Origin: Moheibacter sp035515075
GTDB taxonomy: Bacteria; Bacteroidota; Bacteroidia; Flavobacteriales; Weeksellaceae
DNA: 64,000 nt
Direction of reading: 5' to 3'
Assembly (NCBI GenBank): GCA_035515075.1
Contig: DATJBZ010000027.1
Coordinates: forward strand, 1 to 64,000
Position 1 is the stretch's first letter. Each line of letters begins with the position of its first letter. The notes under the pieces were generated by a model that was not told where the DNA came from, did no database searches, and saw only the letters and a program-made list of their open reading frames with translations. The position numbers and the translations under genes are program-made. Shown piece by piece: positions 42,281 to 52,013 of this stretch.

Positions 42281-43828
42281 ATGAAAAAAGGATTCAACAA
42301 AATTTTGATCATTTTGATGAGCGTCGCGCTGATCGGATTGGTGATCATTCAGTTTTACTGGACACAAACCGTTTTCAATTCCCAAACAGAAGAATTCAAC
42401 GGCAGGGTGTACCAAGCATTGAATGCAACGGTTGATGAAGTCAACCAAATGGAGTTGCAATATTATTACAACCGCTTTGAGGATGTAAAAAATGATTTTC
42501 GAGGAAGTGTGGACAAACCTCAAGTGATGTCCTCACAGTTGGTTCAGGATTCTGCTGGAACGACTTATCTGACCATGACGCGCTACATTCTTGAGCGCTC
42601 CGTCGTCTCGATTTCAGAACAATACAGCGACAGTTTGATTAGCGCCAATCTGTATTCCCAAGAAAAAACCTTGAAAATCCCCAAAGACTCAGGCGCCAAC
42701 ATGGTGCTCGATTTCAGTTTAGATACCGAGGAGAATTTCAAAAACTCCACCTTTAGCATCGAGCGTTTGGCGCGTTTGGATGCTGGAAACCGGCCCATTG
42801 ATGCAAGAATTAACTTTGAATCCATTGATTCGATTTTCAATAGCCAACTGCGCATTCGGGGCGTGCAATCCCATCCACAATTGGCAATTTTAAAAGCGGA
42901 TTCTACTGCGACAAATGTCGCCAGTCAAGAATTCAAAACCAAAGAGATCGAATACACCATTCCGATTTTCTATGACACCAACGATCAACCCGAATATTTA
43001 ATTTCCACCTATTTTCCAGACAAACAATTGTCGATTTTGGGACCGATCATACCGATCGTGATGTTGACCATCATTTTTACCATCATCATCATTTCGGTTT
43101 TCTCTTTGGCGATTTACTATATGCAACTGCAGCGGAACATTTCTGAAATCAAAACCGATTTCATCAACAACATGACCCATGAGTTCAAAACGCCCATTGC
43201 TACCATCAACATCGCCTCAGATGCATTGAAAAACGACAAAGTGATCTTTGACCAAGAACGCATCCGTTATTATGCGGATTTGATCAAACAAGAAAACAAA
43301 CGCATGAATACCCAGGTCGAAATGTTGTTGCGGATGGCCAAGCTAGAACGCAACCAAGTCGACATCAATCTACAAGAATTGGATGTAAATGAACTCGTTA
43401 AGCGCAGTGTATCCACCGCCCGTTTTATCGTTGACAATCTTCATGGCACTATTTTTGAAGACTACCAAGCGAGTCGATCAAAAATGGAAGGAGACACCTT
43501 CCATTTGGAAAATATGATGAACAATATTTTGGACAATGCCCGAAAGTATTCCAACGAAAATCCGCAAATTTTTGTAAAAACGTACAACGAAGGTGATTTT
43601 GTCGTCATTGAAGTGGGTGACGAAGGTGTGGGAATGTCGAAATCGGTTTTGAAAAAAATATTTGATCAATTTTACCGAGAAGAAACTGGCAACATACACA
43701 ATGTAAAAGGCCATGGTCTTGGATTGGCTTATGTTAGAAAAATTGTTGAATTACACAAAGGGCAAGTGTATGCAGAAAGTGAAGTCGGAAAAGGAAGCAC
43801 TTTTTTCATCAAACTGCCCATTAAATAA
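42281..43828 (+). CDS. Sensor histidine kinase (RprX-like)
   Basis: This 515-residue membrane kinase has two helices (about residues 8-28 and 252-280) enclosing a periplasmic sensor of about 220 residues. The kinase core follows: H-box NNMTHEFKTP with H300, N-box NILDNARKYS, G1 GDEGVGM, F-box IFDQFYR and G2 GHGLGLAYV. It resembles RprX of Bacteroides and is followed eight bases later by its response regulator. The signal is unknown. There is no HAMP domain, so the coil next to the second helix directly precedes the H-box. Confidence 0.88.
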   Translation: MKKGFNKILIILMSVALIGLVIIQFYWTQTVFNSQTEEFNGRVYQALNATVDEVNQMELQYYYNRFEDVKNDFRGSVDKPQVMSSQLVQDSAGTTYLTMTRYILERSVVSISEQYSDSLISANLYSQEKTLKIPKDSGANMVLDFSLDTEENFKNSTFSIERLARLDAGNRPIDARINFESIDSIFNSQLRIRGVQSHPQLAILKADSTATNVASQEFKTKEIEYTIPIFYDTNDQPEYLISTYFPDKQLSILGPIIPIVMLTIIFTIIIISVFSLAIYYMQLQRNISEIKTDFINNMTHEFKTPIATINIASDALKNDKVIFDQERIRYYADLIKQENKRMNTQVEMLLRMAKLERNQVDINLQELDVNELVKRSVSTARFIVDNLHGTIFEDYQASRSKMEGDTFHLENMMNNILDNARKYSNENPQIFVKTYNEGDFVVIEVGDEGVGMSKSVLKKIFDQFYREETGNIHNVKGHGLGLAYVRKIVELHKGQVYAESEVGKGSTFFIKLPIK

Positions 43829-43836
43829 GCGTAGAT

Positions 43837-44532
43837 ATGAATGATAAACAACGACTACTTTTAGTAGAAGACGACCCAAGTTTTGGGGCCGTCTTGAAAG
43901 ATTATCTTACCATAAATGATTTTGAAGTGACCCATGCCATTGACGGTGAGGACGGACTTCAAAAATACAAATCAGGAGAATATGATTTGTGTATTTTGGA
44001 TGTGATGATGCCTAAAAAAGATGGTTTCACTTTAGGAAAAGAAATCAAAGACATCAAAGGAGAACAACCCATCATCTTTTTGACCGCAAAAAATATGAGA
44101 GAAGATGTTTTGAGTGGATACAAAATTGGCGCGGATGATTACATCACCAAACCCTTTGATTCTGAAGTTTTACTGTATAAAATCAGAGCCGTACTGCAAA
44201 GACACTCTTCTGACGAAGAAAAATTTGAACAAGACGAATTCAAAATTGGCAAATTTCAATTCAATTCCAAATTGAGACAATTGCAAATCAATTCTATCGT
44301 GCACAAATTATCTCCCAAAGAAAGTGAATTGCTGAAATTATTGGCGATTTATAAAAATGATTTGATGCCCAGAGAAGTCGCTTTGACAAGAATTTGGCAC
44401 GACGACAACTACTTCACCTCCCGTAGCATGGATGTGTACATCGCCAAATTGAGAAAATACTTGAAAGAAGATCCCAGTGTAGAAATCGTCAACATTCACG
44501 GAGAAGGATTCCGTTTGTTGATCACTGAATAA
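43837..44532 (+). CDS. OmpR-family response regulator (RprY-like)
   Basis: This 231-residue regulator has a receiver domain with acidic pocket EDD at 11-13, phosphorylation site D55 (LDVMMPKKDG) and K105 (TKPFD), and a C-terminal winged helix (about 130-230). It lies eight bases after the kinase gene, so the two form a pair. Targets are unknown. In Bacteroides the RprXY pair responds to envelope and sodium-related cues, but that is not shown here. Confidence 0.9.
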   Translation: MNDKQRLLLVEDDPSFGAVLKDYLTINDFEVTHAIDGEDGLQKYKSGEYDLCILDVMMPKKDGFTLGKEIKDIKGEQPIIFLTAKNMREDVLSGYKIGADDYITKPFDSEVLLYKIRAVLQRHSSDEEKFEQDEFKIGKFQFNSKLRQLQINSIVHKLSPKESELLKLLAIYKNDLMPREVALTRIWHDDNYFTSRSMDVYIAKLRKYLKEDPSVEIVNIHGEGFRLLITE

Positions 44533-44555
44533 ATCTTTTCATACCCATAGAAATC

Positions 44556-44593
44556 ATCTCTTCTTGATTCAATCAGGAAGAGATTTTTTTTTT
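44556..44593 (+). terminator. Terminator after the response regulator gene
   Basis: ATCTCTTC (44556-44563) and GAAGAGAT (44577-44584) form the stem, followed by nine T. It lies in the short interval before the convergent gldG gene. Confidence 0.9.
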
Positions 44594-44596
44594 GAA

Positions 44597-46276
44597 TCAA
44601 CGGGTAGAAAAACGCTTTTTTCGCCAAAACATCATGCCCATACCAAAAGCCCAAATCAACACCAAAGGCGCGATTAAATTGATCATTTGCCATTTCGTTT
44701 TGTCTATTTTCACTTTGGATTCATTCAGAATTGGGATCTCCAGTTTTCTGTTTTTCAATTGCAAAAAGTCTGTTTCACCCAACAAATAATCCATTGAGTT
44801 TAATAGGAAGTTTTGGTTGTCATACGTCAAAGGACGTTGTTTCGGATTATCAGGACGAAGCGAATATTTGTCTTCTCCCAAACGCATCGGCCTTCCCATC
44901 AACACATGGTTTTTGGCCACGTCACCATCAGCGACAACGATGATTTTACCTTCTGTAGTTTCTGCTTTGAAATCTTGGATTTCGTTGCGTTCATAACGAG
45001 AAGCAAACATCGACTTGAAATTACCCTCGACCAAAACCGCCAAGGGGATCCGCCCCATTTCGTATTCTTGGGGATTGATATCATCCACTTCTGCCAATTC
45101 CACATAACTCATCGAAGGTTGCAAAGTCGTATAAGGCGAAGTTGCCAACAGCACCGTTGGTTGAATTTCAGGATGGTCCAAAATCTCAATCGGATTGGCA
45201 AATTCAAATTTCACCGCATTCAAACTTTCCGTTATTGGATGCTTGTCCGCCTGAAAGCCACGCACGAAATAAGGCCAAGTATAAGCATTGTAACTGACAT
45301 TTCCTGCCGTGGTTTCACCATCTGCTAAAATAATTTTGGCCGCTTCCAAATCCTTGACCAAGGTTGGAATAATGCGCAAACCATAATTGAACAAGAAATC
45401 ATTCATTTTTAAATCCCTGGGAAAAGCAACTATTTTTCCACTACGAAAAATACTGTCCATTTCCGCATCTACTGTTTCAGTTAAAAACATCATTTTGCCG
45501 CCATTCATCACGTATTGGTCCAACACCAATTTGTCCAAATCAGAAAACGGCAAAGTCGGTTTGGCTACCACCAAAGCATCAAAATGCTGCAAATGCTTCA
45601 GGTCGCTTTGCTTCAAAGTATAGGTAGAATCTTGGATCGGCTGTATATAAACATCGACATTGTAATTGTCCGCCAATGAGCGCCCAAATCCATCCATGTA
45701 CATTTCTGCCAATTCATCATGGTGCACCAAAAAACCTACATTTTTTCGGTCAATTTGAGTGACTTTTCTAATTTGATCCATGAAAAGGTACTCCAACTTC
45801 TCGGTCGAAGCCAAAGCCAATTCCTCAAATTTCAAAGTAGGGTCATTGGCCAAAGTTTCCATCCAATTCTCTTGGCCTTCAAAGGTAATTTTCGCATAAG
45901 GATAAACGTTCAAAACACCTTGATCCGTCCGAACAGGTGCGGGCGCCAACCCCAATTCGTCCAATTCAATCGATGTGAAGTTTTTTGAGGGATGAATGAA
46001 TTGATAGGAAATGTTTGGGTTAATTTGACGAAATTCATCCAAAATAAATGAAATCTCATTTTTCAAAATTCTATAATCTCCCGGCAATTCCCCATCCAAC
46101 AACACACTAATTTTCAAAGGACTTTCAATTTTTGACAAAACTTGGTGGGTAGTTTCCGTCAGGGTATAGCGCTGGTCTTGCGTCATGTCAAAGCGTTTGA
46201 ACACGAATTCAGACAACAAGCCGATCGACAATACTACCAAGATAAAAACAAGACTTATGCGTTGATTCTTTTTCAT
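44597..46276 (-). CDS. gldG: Gliding motility ABC transporter-associated protein GldG
   Basis: This 559-residue protein has an N-terminal membrane helix (about residues 9-26), a large periplasmic part with the GldG pattern (RYTLTETTHQVLSKIESPLKISVLLDGELPGDYR region, QINPNISYQFI, KNVGFLVHHDE, VVADGDVAKN), and a C-terminal membrane helix ending in a basic tail (RKKRFSTR). GldG works with GldF and the ATPase GldA as an ABC exporter tied to gliding in Flavobacteriia. It lies 27 bases after gldF. The start is the ATG at 46276. gldA is not in this window. Confidence 0.9.
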   Translation of the reverse strand: MKKNQRISLVFILVVLSIGLLSEFVFKRFDMTQDQRYTLTETTHQVLSKIESPLKISVLLDGELPGDYRILKNEISFILDEFRQINPNISYQFIHPSKNFTSIELDELGLAPAPVRTDQGVLNVYPYAKITFEGQENWMETLANDPTLKFEELALASTEKLEYLFMDQIRKVTQIDRKNVGFLVHHDELAEMYMDGFGRSLADNYNVDVYIQPIQDSTYTLKQSDLKHLQHFDALVVAKPTLPFSDLDKLVLDQYVMNGGKMMFLTETVDAEMDSIFRSGKIVAFPRDLKMNDFLFNYGLRIIPTLVKDLEAAKIILADGETTAGNVSYNAYTWPYFVRGFQADKHPITESLNAVKFEFANPIEILDHPEIQPTVLLATSPYTTLQPSMSYVELAEVDDINPQEYEMGRIPLAVLVEGNFKSMFASRYERNEIQDFKAETTEGKIIVVADGDVAKNHVLMGRPMRLGEDKYSLRPDNPKQRPLTYDNQNFLLNSMDYLLGETDFLQLKNRKLEIPILNESKVKIDKTKWQMINLIAPLVLIWAFGMGMMFWRKKRFSTR

Positions 46277-46303
46277 TTTTCTTTTCAATTTTATGGAAAG
46301 TAC

Positions 46304-47032
46304 TTATTTCTTTTTTGACAATCGCCAATGGGTCGCACCCAAAAACACCAAAATGACCACCAAGAAATACACCAGATCTCGGGTATCCATGATGCCTTTC
46401 AACAACTGTTGGTAGTGCACATACATCCCCATTTTTTGCACAAAATAATCGGCCGTGCCCAACAAATTGTAAGACGCCAATCCTTCAAAGGCATACAACA
46501 ACAAAAAACATAGAAACACCGCTGAAACATAGGCTGTCACTTGATTTTTCACCAATGAAGAAGTAAAAATCCCAATGGCCGTGAAACTACTGCCCAATAA
46601 ATACAAGCCCAAATAGCCACTCCACAAAACGCCATAATCCAATGGCTGTTCTTCAATGATGAATTGGTTCAAGGTGTACAAAAACAACAAACTCGGCAAC
46701 AATGAAAACAACATCACAAAATGTACCGCCCAGAATTTTCCCAAAACAATGCTTTTGATGCTGATCGGTTGGGTAAACAACCATTGCAAAGTGCCTGAAC
46801 TCTCTTCTTCCGCCAAAGTGCGCATGGTCAATGCTGGAATTAAGAACAACAAAATCCATGGTGCAATGAAAAAGAAACTGCTCAAACTCGCCGTTCCCAT
46901 ATTGAACACATTGAATTCATTGTCAAAAAACCACAAAAACAAGGTGCTGATCAAAACAAAAGAAGATGCGCTGATGTAGGCAGTATAATGGGTGAAATAA
47001 AGTGCAATTTCCTTTTTAAATAATTGAAACAT
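46304..47032 (-). CDS. gldF: Gliding motility ABC transporter permease GldF
   Basis: This 242-residue inner-membrane permease of the ABC-2 type has about six helices. It starts FQLFKKEIALYFTHYTAYIS and contains LTMRTLAEEESSGTLQWLFTQPIS, the signature of GldF. It forms a transporter with GldG and GldA. The gene is promoter-proximal to gldG. Confidence 0.9.
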   Translation of the reverse strand: MFQLFKKEIALYFTHYTAYISASSFVLISTLFLWFFDNEFNVFNMGTASLSSFFFIAPWILLFLIPALTMRTLAEEESSGTLQWLFTQPISIKSIVLGKFWAVHFVMLFSLLPSLLFLYTLNQFIIEEQPLDYGVLWSGYLGLYLLGSSFTAIGIFTSSLVKNQVTAYVSAVFLCFLLLYAFEGLASYNLLGTADYFVQKMGMYVHYQQLLKGIMDTRDLVYFLVVILVFLGATHWRLSKKK

Positions 47033-47166
47033 GTATATTTAACTGATAAAATTAAGTTACTTTCTATGCCCTGCAAAGTTGAGAAAGATTTTTCATACAA
47101 AACGCATATTTTCAAGGATTCGTGTACGAGAAAAGAAAATTAAAATCAGCCAATGGCTGAAAAGAT

Positions 47167-47174
47167 TAACTTTG
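47167..47174 (+). promoter_or_regulatory. -7 element (TAACTTTG) before the THUMP-like methyltransferase gene
   Basis: TAACTTTG fits TAnnTTTG and lies nine bases before ATG 47183. This argues against an in-frame start at 47153, which would precede the promoter. Confidence 0.45.
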
Positions 47175-47182
47175 TAGGCAAC

Positions 47183-48367
47183 ATGATGCTTTCAAAATTA
47201 ACTCTTCCTGAAGTTCAAGCTTATTTTCGTGAAAATCTACACCAAAATACGGCAGCGATTTCTTTGCGCAAATCGCCTTTTCCAGATATTTCCGCTGCAG
47301 AAATCGCCCAACAAATCAAAGGCATGCAAATCGCACAAGCCAAATTTCCGTTTCTATTTGCCAATGAAAAAATCATCTATCCACCGAGCTTGAATTTGGA
47401 ACAAGCCTCCTCCTACCCTACGGCAAGTTATAAATCTCAGTTTTTTCAAGGAAAAAATTTGGTGGACTTGACCGCAGGTATGGGCATTGACGCGTATGCT
47501 TTTGCCCAAAGTTTTGCACAAGTAACCGCGCTAGAAAGAGATCAAAATTTGGTCGAAATTTCATCGCACAACTACCAACAACTCCAACAAAACAACTTGA
47601 CTTACATCCACACGGATTTTGAAACTTTTTTAAAACAGCACAAAAACCAACGTTGGGACATGATCTACCTCGATCCAGCCAGACGGAAAAATGCACAAAA
47701 GAAATTCTTGTTGGAAGATTTAGAACCCAACATTTTGGAATGGATGGACGTTTTTTTCCAACACGCTGACCGCATACTGATCAAACTTTCTCCTTTATTT
47801 GACTTGAAATTGGCTTTGGAAAAAATTCCTCAAATTCACGCCATTCATTTGGTGGCGGTCAAAAATGAAATGAAAGAACTGTTGTTGTATTGTGAAAACA
47901 GTGTTCCCCAATTTCCTAAAATTTTTGCAGCCAATTTGGCGACGAATCAACCCATTTTTGAATTTAATTTTGCTGAAGAAGAAAATGCTGAAATCGCATA
48001 TGCTGACATAGAAAAGTATTTGTACGAACCCAATGCAGCTTTGATGAAAGCCGGTGCTTTCAAACGCATCGCCCAAGTTTATTCATTGAAAAAGTTGCAC
48101 CCCAACACCCACCTGTACACTTCAAATGAAAGCCTTGCTGATTTTCCAGGAAAAGTTTATGCAGTCAAAGAAGTCGTCAAGGATTTGAAAAAAAAACTTC
48201 AAAACCAAGCTTTTCATGTGGTCTCAAAAAACCATCCTTTGGAAGTTGCTGCCATTCGAAAAAAGTACAAAATCAAAGAAAGTGAAGATTTCAGTTTGTT
48301 CTTCACCCAAAGTATAGCAGGCAAAATAGTGTTGATCGCCAAAAAAATAGACAACAAAATAAGTTAA
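47183..48367 (+). CDS. Class I SAM-dependent methyltransferase with THUMP-like domain
   Basis: This 394-residue protein has a helical N-terminal region, a Rossmann methyltransferase core with the SAM loop LVDLTAGMGIDAYAFA, the acidic turn ALERDQNL and the motif IYLDPARR (DPPY-like), and a C-terminal THUMP-like region (YLYEPNAALMKAGAFKRIAQ). The family is often listed as a probable RNA methyltransferase. The substrate is not established. I chose ATG 47183. ATG 47186 immediately follows and is equally possible. Confidence 0.8.
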   Translation: MMLSKLTLPEVQAYFRENLHQNTAAISLRKSPFPDISAAEIAQQIKGMQIAQAKFPFLFANEKIIYPPSLNLEQASSYPTASYKSQFFQGKNLVDLTAGMGIDAYAFAQSFAQVTALERDQNLVEISSHNYQQLQQNNLTYIHTDFETFLKQHKNQRWDMIYLDPARRKNAQKKFLLEDLEPNILEWMDVFFQHADRILIKLSPLFDLKLALEKIPQIHAIHLVAVKNEMKELLLYCENSVPQFPKIFAANLATNQPIFEFNFAEEENAEIAYADIEKYLYEPNAALMKAGAFKRIAQVYSLKKLHPNTHLYTSNESLADFPGKVYAVKEVVKDLKKKLQNQAFHVVSKNHPLEVAAIRKKYKIKESEDFSLFFTQSIAGKIVLIAKKIDNKIS

Positions 48368-48401
48368 ATAAAGCGGTCACAATCGAGTAATCTATGCGAT
48401 G

Positions 48402-48434
48402 CTTTGTACAATTGCGATAGTTACACTACCTTTG
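48402..48434 (+). promoter_or_regulatory. Promoter of the secreted propeller-like protein gene
   Basis: TTTG (48402-48405), a 21-base spacer and TACCTTTG (48427-48434) are a full consensus match, 24 bases before the ATG. Confidence 0.78.
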
Positions 48435-48458
48435 AAACTGCAAAAGTGAAAAATACAG

Positions 48459-49394
48459 ATGACAAAACTTTTATTGTTTTCTTTTTTTAGTTTATCCTTC
48501 ATCAGTCTTGCTGCGCAAATGAAAATCGATACATTGGCCATTGACAATTATCAAATTCGAAGCGTACAACTCCAAAACTCCTTGGATGAAATTTCTTCTT
48601 TGGAAATTCACGATGGTTTTTATTGGGGCAACAACGACAGTGGAGGAAAAGCTGAAATCTACAAAATTGATCCAAAAACAGGAAAAATCGTTCAAACGGT
48701 CAAAATCAGCAATGCGGACAATGTGGATTGGGAGGAAATCGCTTTCAGTGATGAAATGGTTTTCATCGGAGATTTTGGCAACAATTTGGGAAAAAGAAAA
48801 GATTTGGCCATTTATTATTTTCCGATCAAACATTTGAATTCTGAAGATACAGTGGTCACTGTAGAAGCCCAAAAAATTGAATTTCATTTTCCAGAACAAA
48901 AGGATTTCAATCCTGGCAACAAAAAAACGAATTTTGATTGTGAAGCTTTCTTTTTTTACCAAGGTAAATTGCACTTATTTACCAAAGAGTGGACAAATTT
49001 AGCGACCACACATTATACTTTGGAAATAAAAAGTGGCAAACAAGCAGCTCAAAAAATTGAAACCTTTCCGACCCATTATATGGTGACCGGCGCCAGCATC
49101 GATGACAATCCGATTTCCAACACACACGGATTTTATTTGATTGGCTATACGCCCGATGGTTTTGCGTTTATTTCTGGCTTCTCTTTGCCAAAAAACGACA
49201 CGAATTTGCTGTTTTCCAACAAATTGAACAAATTCAGTTTGCCACTTGGTTTTACTGCTGCTGTAGGCCAGGTTGAAGGAATCTCTATCAAGCCCGAAAA
49301 CCCCAACATCATCTGTTTCAGCAATGAAGAATTCAAATTCAAGAATTTTCATGTAGAAGCAAAGGTTCAGTGTATTCATTCTTTAGCCCAATAA
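48459..49394 (+). CDS. Secreted propeller-like protein of unknown function
   Basis: This 311-residue protein has a signal peptide (LAAQ-MK) and a series of blade-like repeats: GFYWGNNDSGGKAEIYKID, VDWEEIAFSD, MVFIGDFGNNLGKRKD, FDCEAFFFYQGKLHLFTKEW, YTPDGFAFISGFSL and VEGISIKPENPN. These resemble esterase-like or phytase-like propellers. There is no catalytic motif that I can name and no T9SS sorting domain, so it is probably periplasmic. It has its own promoter and is followed four bases later by the polyprenyl synthase gene. Confidence 0.7.
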   Translation: MTKLLLFSFFSLSFISLAAQMKIDTLAIDNYQIRSVQLQNSLDEISSLEIHDGFYWGNNDSGGKAEIYKIDPKTGKIVQTVKISNADNVDWEEIAFSDEMVFIGDFGNNLGKRKDLAIYYFPIKHLNSEDTVVTVEAQKIEFHFPEQKDFNPGNKKTNFDCEAFFFYQGKLHLFTKEWTNLATTHYTLEIKSGKQAAQKIETFPTHYMVTGASIDDNPISNTHGFYLIGYTPDGFAFISGFSLPKNDTNLLFSNKLNKFSLPLGFTAAVGQVEGISIKPENPNIICFSNEEFKFKNFHVEAKVQCIHSLAQ

Positions 49395-49398
49395 TGCT

Positions 49399-50373
49399 GT
49401 GAAAATTACAGAAAAAATAAAAGCACCCATCGCAGAGGAAATGAAACTTTTTGAAAAGAAGTTTTATGAATCGATGAAAAGCCATGTTCCTTTGTTGGAC
49501 AGAATTACACACTATATCGTTCGCCGAAAAGGAAAACAAATGCGGCCGATGTTTGTGTTTTTAACAGCAAAATTGACGGGCGAATTTCAGGAAAGAAGTT
49601 ACAGAGCAGCCGCTTTGATCGAATTGATTCATACGGCAACTTTGGTACATGATGATGTGGTCGATGACAGTGACATGCGCCGAGGATTTTTCTCGATCAA
49701 TGCGCTTTGGAAAAACAAAATCGCTGTATTGGTTGGAGATTATTTGCTCTCAAAAACCTTGATTTTATCCACAGAAAATGAGGATTTTGACTTATTGAAA
49801 GTTGTGTCTGTGGCCATCAAAGAAATGTCAGAAGGGGAATTGTTGCAAATTGAAAAAGCAAGAAAACTGGACATTACAGAAGAAGTTTACTTTGAAATCA
49901 TTCGCCAAAAAACCGCCACTTTAATTGCAGCTTGTTGTGAAGCGGGTGCAAGATCCGTGGGCGCTTCGGAAGCAATTTGTTTGAAAATGCACACCTTTGG
50001 GAATTTGGTCGGCATGGCTTTTCAGATGAAAGATGATTTGTTTGATTATACAAGTTCTGATTTGATTGGAAAACCAGTGGGCATTGACATCAAGGAACAA
50101 AAAATGACTTTGCCATTGATCCATGTTTTGAACAAAGTTGACAAAAAAGAGCACGATTGGTTGATCAATTCAGTGAAACGCCACAACAAAAATAAAAAAC
50201 GCGTGCAAGAAGTCATTGAATTTGTCAAAGCCAATGGTGGCATAGCATACACCCAGAAAACAATGCAAACTTACAGTGACCAAGCTTTGGCCATTTTGGA
50301 TGAATTCCCCGAAAGTGCTTACAAAGATTCGTTGGTAACGATGGTGAATTATGTGATGGAAAGAGAGAAATAA
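49399..50373 (+). CDS. Polyprenyl diphosphate synthase (long-chain, octaprenyl-type)
   Basis: This 324-residue enzyme elongates isoprenoid diphosphates, probably for the menaquinone side chain. It shows the first aspartate-rich motif DDVVDDSDMRR, the second DDLFD, and GKQMRP and KTATLIA as substrate-binding segments. The start is GTG at 49399, four bases after the previous stop. Short-chain (farnesyl) synthases differ by a bulky or aromatic residue ahead of the first motif. Here it is HTATLVHDD, consistent with a longer product. The chain length is inferred. Confidence 0.85.
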   Translation: MKITEKIKAPIAEEMKLFEKKFYESMKSHVPLLDRITHYIVRRKGKQMRPMFVFLTAKLTGEFQERSYRAAALIELIHTATLVHDDVVDDSDMRRGFFSINALWKNKIAVLVGDYLLSKTLILSTENEDFDLLKVVSVAIKEMSEGELLQIEKARKLDITEEVYFEIIRQKTATLIAACCEAGARSVGASEAICLKMHTFGNLVGMAFQMKDDLFDYTSSDLIGKPVGIDIKEQKMTLPLIHVLNKVDKKEHDWLINSVKRHNKNKKRVQEVIEFVKANGGIAYTQKTMQTYSDQALAILDEFPESAYKDSLVTMVNYVMEREK

Positions 50374-50421
50374 TCTTTTTCTTGGTACAATGAAATAATC
50401 GCTGATTTTAATTCAATTGAT

Positions 50422-51120
50422 ATGTCCTCAACTTTGGCCGATCGAGTCATTGCTTTCAATGATGATTTAACATTTGATGCAATGCTTCCTCCAAACTTTC
50501 GTGCGCTCAACCCATTCGTAGAGAACACTGAAACCATGGAGGTCATGGCTAAATTTTACCAAAAATTTTACGCAGACCAGAAGGAAAGAAAATTCATCAT
50601 TGGCATCAATCCAAGCCGACATGGTGCGGGTGTCACAGGCGTACCTTTCACAGATACCAAACGGTTGGAAAGCGTTTGTGGCATTGAAATGAAATCAGCA
50701 CATACGCATGAAATTTCTTCGGTATTTGTCTACGACGTCATTGAAGCATTTGGTGGTCCCAAAAGTTTTTACCAAGAATTTTACATCAATTCGCCTTTTC
50801 CTTTGGCAATCATACACAATCAAAAAGCGGATCGTTGGATCAATGCGAATTATTATGACGACAAAAATTTATTTCAATGCGTACGAAAATTCATGATTGA
50901 GGCGTTAAAAATCCAATTTTCTTTTGGACTAAAGAACAACAAAGTATATGTATTGGGCAAAAAGAACGCAAAGTTCATTCAACAATTGAATGATGAAGCC
51001 CAGTTGTTCAATGAAATGGTGGTACTAGAGCACCCGAGATACATCCAACAATACAAGTCCAAAGAAAAGCAATACTATATTGACAAATACTTATTGGCTT
51101 TGCAAGCCGACGCAATTTGA
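50422..51120 (+). CDS. SMUG2-like uracil-DNA glycosylase family protein (DUF4918)
   Basis: This 232-residue protein contains a GINPSRHGAGVTGVPFTDTKRL segment that mirrors the uracil-pocket motif of SMUG1 (GMNPGPFGMAQTGVPFG-like) and a C-terminal EHPRY in place of the HPSP loop. Related proteins are labelled SMUG2 or DUF4918, DNA base-excision enzymes of Bacteroidota. The damaged base is unverified. It is followed by a strong bidirectional terminator. Confidence 0.78.
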   Translation: MSSTLADRVIAFNDDLTFDAMLPPNFRALNPFVENTETMEVMAKFYQKFYADQKERKFIIGINPSRHGAGVTGVPFTDTKRLESVCGIEMKSAHTHEISSVFVYDVIEAFGGPKSFYQEFYINSPFPLAIIHNQKADRWINANYYDDKNLFQCVRKFMIEALKIQFSFGLKNNKVYVLGKKNAKFIQQLNDEAQLFNEMVVLEHPRYIQQYKSKEKQYYIDKYLLALQADAI

Positions 51121-51135
51121 ACCCAATGTTTTTCA

Positions 51136-51167
51136 AAAAGCCACAGAATTTAGATTCTGTGGCTTTT
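51136..51167. terminator. Bidirectional terminator between the glycosylase and LuxR genes
   Basis: A perfect 14-bp stem (AAAAGCCACAGAAT / ATTCTGTGGCTTTT) with a four-base loop lies between convergent genes. The T tracts at both ends allow use on either strand. Confidence 0.92.
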
Positions 51168-51184
51168 GAAAAGGACAATACCAA

Positions 51185-51886
51185 TTAACTTACGGGAATC
51201 AGTCGATTCACGATGGCTTTTTTCACCATTTGCGCGGTGTTTCTCACATCCAACTTTCCCAGCAGATGTCTTCTGTGAGTTTCTGCTGTATGTGTACTGA
51301 TATAAAGTTCTTCTGATATTTCTTTGGTGTTTTTGCCATCGCAAATCAAATGCAAGACTTCCCTTTCCCGTTTGGTCAATGAAAAGACCTCACCACTATA
51401 ATTTATACTTTCAGCAACATTTAACTGAACTTCAGAAAAAGATTCATTGGATTCTTTTTTACAAAATTGATCGATGATTTGTTGTTTAATGGTCGGCGAA
51501 ATGAACTTTTCTCCTTGAGATACTTTTGTTACAAAGACAGCAAAGTCATCTGCATTGATTTTACTATCAATCACGCAAACAATGCCAGTATTGAAAAGTG
51601 TTTTAATTTTTTCATAGTTAAACGAATCAACCAAGATGGCTACTTTTAGTTTGGGATAGTTTTTTAATAATTTTCTCAAAAGCAACGCATTCTCATTTTT
51701 ATGAATACAATAATCAAAAATCAGAATGTTTTTAAAATCACTTGAAAAAGTATAGTTTGATAAGTCTTCGAAAGATTCAATGACTGAGGTATCAATTTGA
51801 GGATCTAATGAGTGAATCACACTTTCAAATCCTTTTGATAAGAAAGCGTTATCCATAGCCAAATGGATATAAGTAGTTTTTTTCAT
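51185..51886 (-). CDS. LuxR-family response regulator, probable curli regulator
   Basis: This 233-residue regulator has an N-terminal receiver-like domain (D58 in ILIFDYC is at the phosphorylation position, but the paired acidic residues at the N-terminus are reduced to a single D12). The C-terminal LuxR helix-turn-helix has LTKREREVLHLICDGKNTKEISEELYIS and THTAETHRRHLLGKL. It is divergent from the curlin gene, with 229 bases between them, in the position of a CsgD-like activator. There is no adjacent kinase. The weak acidic pocket suggests it may be regulated by abundance or an unusual signal. The curli link is inferred from position. Confidence 0.85.
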   Translation of the reverse strand: MKKTTYIHLAMDNAFLSKGFESVIHSLDPQIDTSVIESFEDLSNYTFSSDFKNILIFDYCIHKNENALLLRKLLKNYPKLKVAILVDSFNYEKIKTLFNTGIVCVIDSKINADDFAVFVTKVSQGEKFISPTIKQQIIDQFCKKESNESFSEVQLNVAESINYSGEVFSLTKREREVLHLICDGKNTKEISEELYISTHTAETHRRHLLGKLDVRNTAQMVKKAIVNRLIPVS

Positions 51887-52013
51887 AGGTAGAGATATTT
51901 AGAGTAGAGTTTAGTAGGGGGATTTTTCTTACATATTTAGTTTACATTTTTAAATTTATACTATACAAAAGTAGGACTTTTTTTTCAATGTGCAACATCA
52001 CTTAAAAAAACAT

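Noticed and set aside
42281..44532. The kinase/regulator pair as the regulator of the curli locus
   Set aside because: It is 7.5 kb away and separated by unrelated genes, whereas a LuxR regulator lies next to the curli operon.
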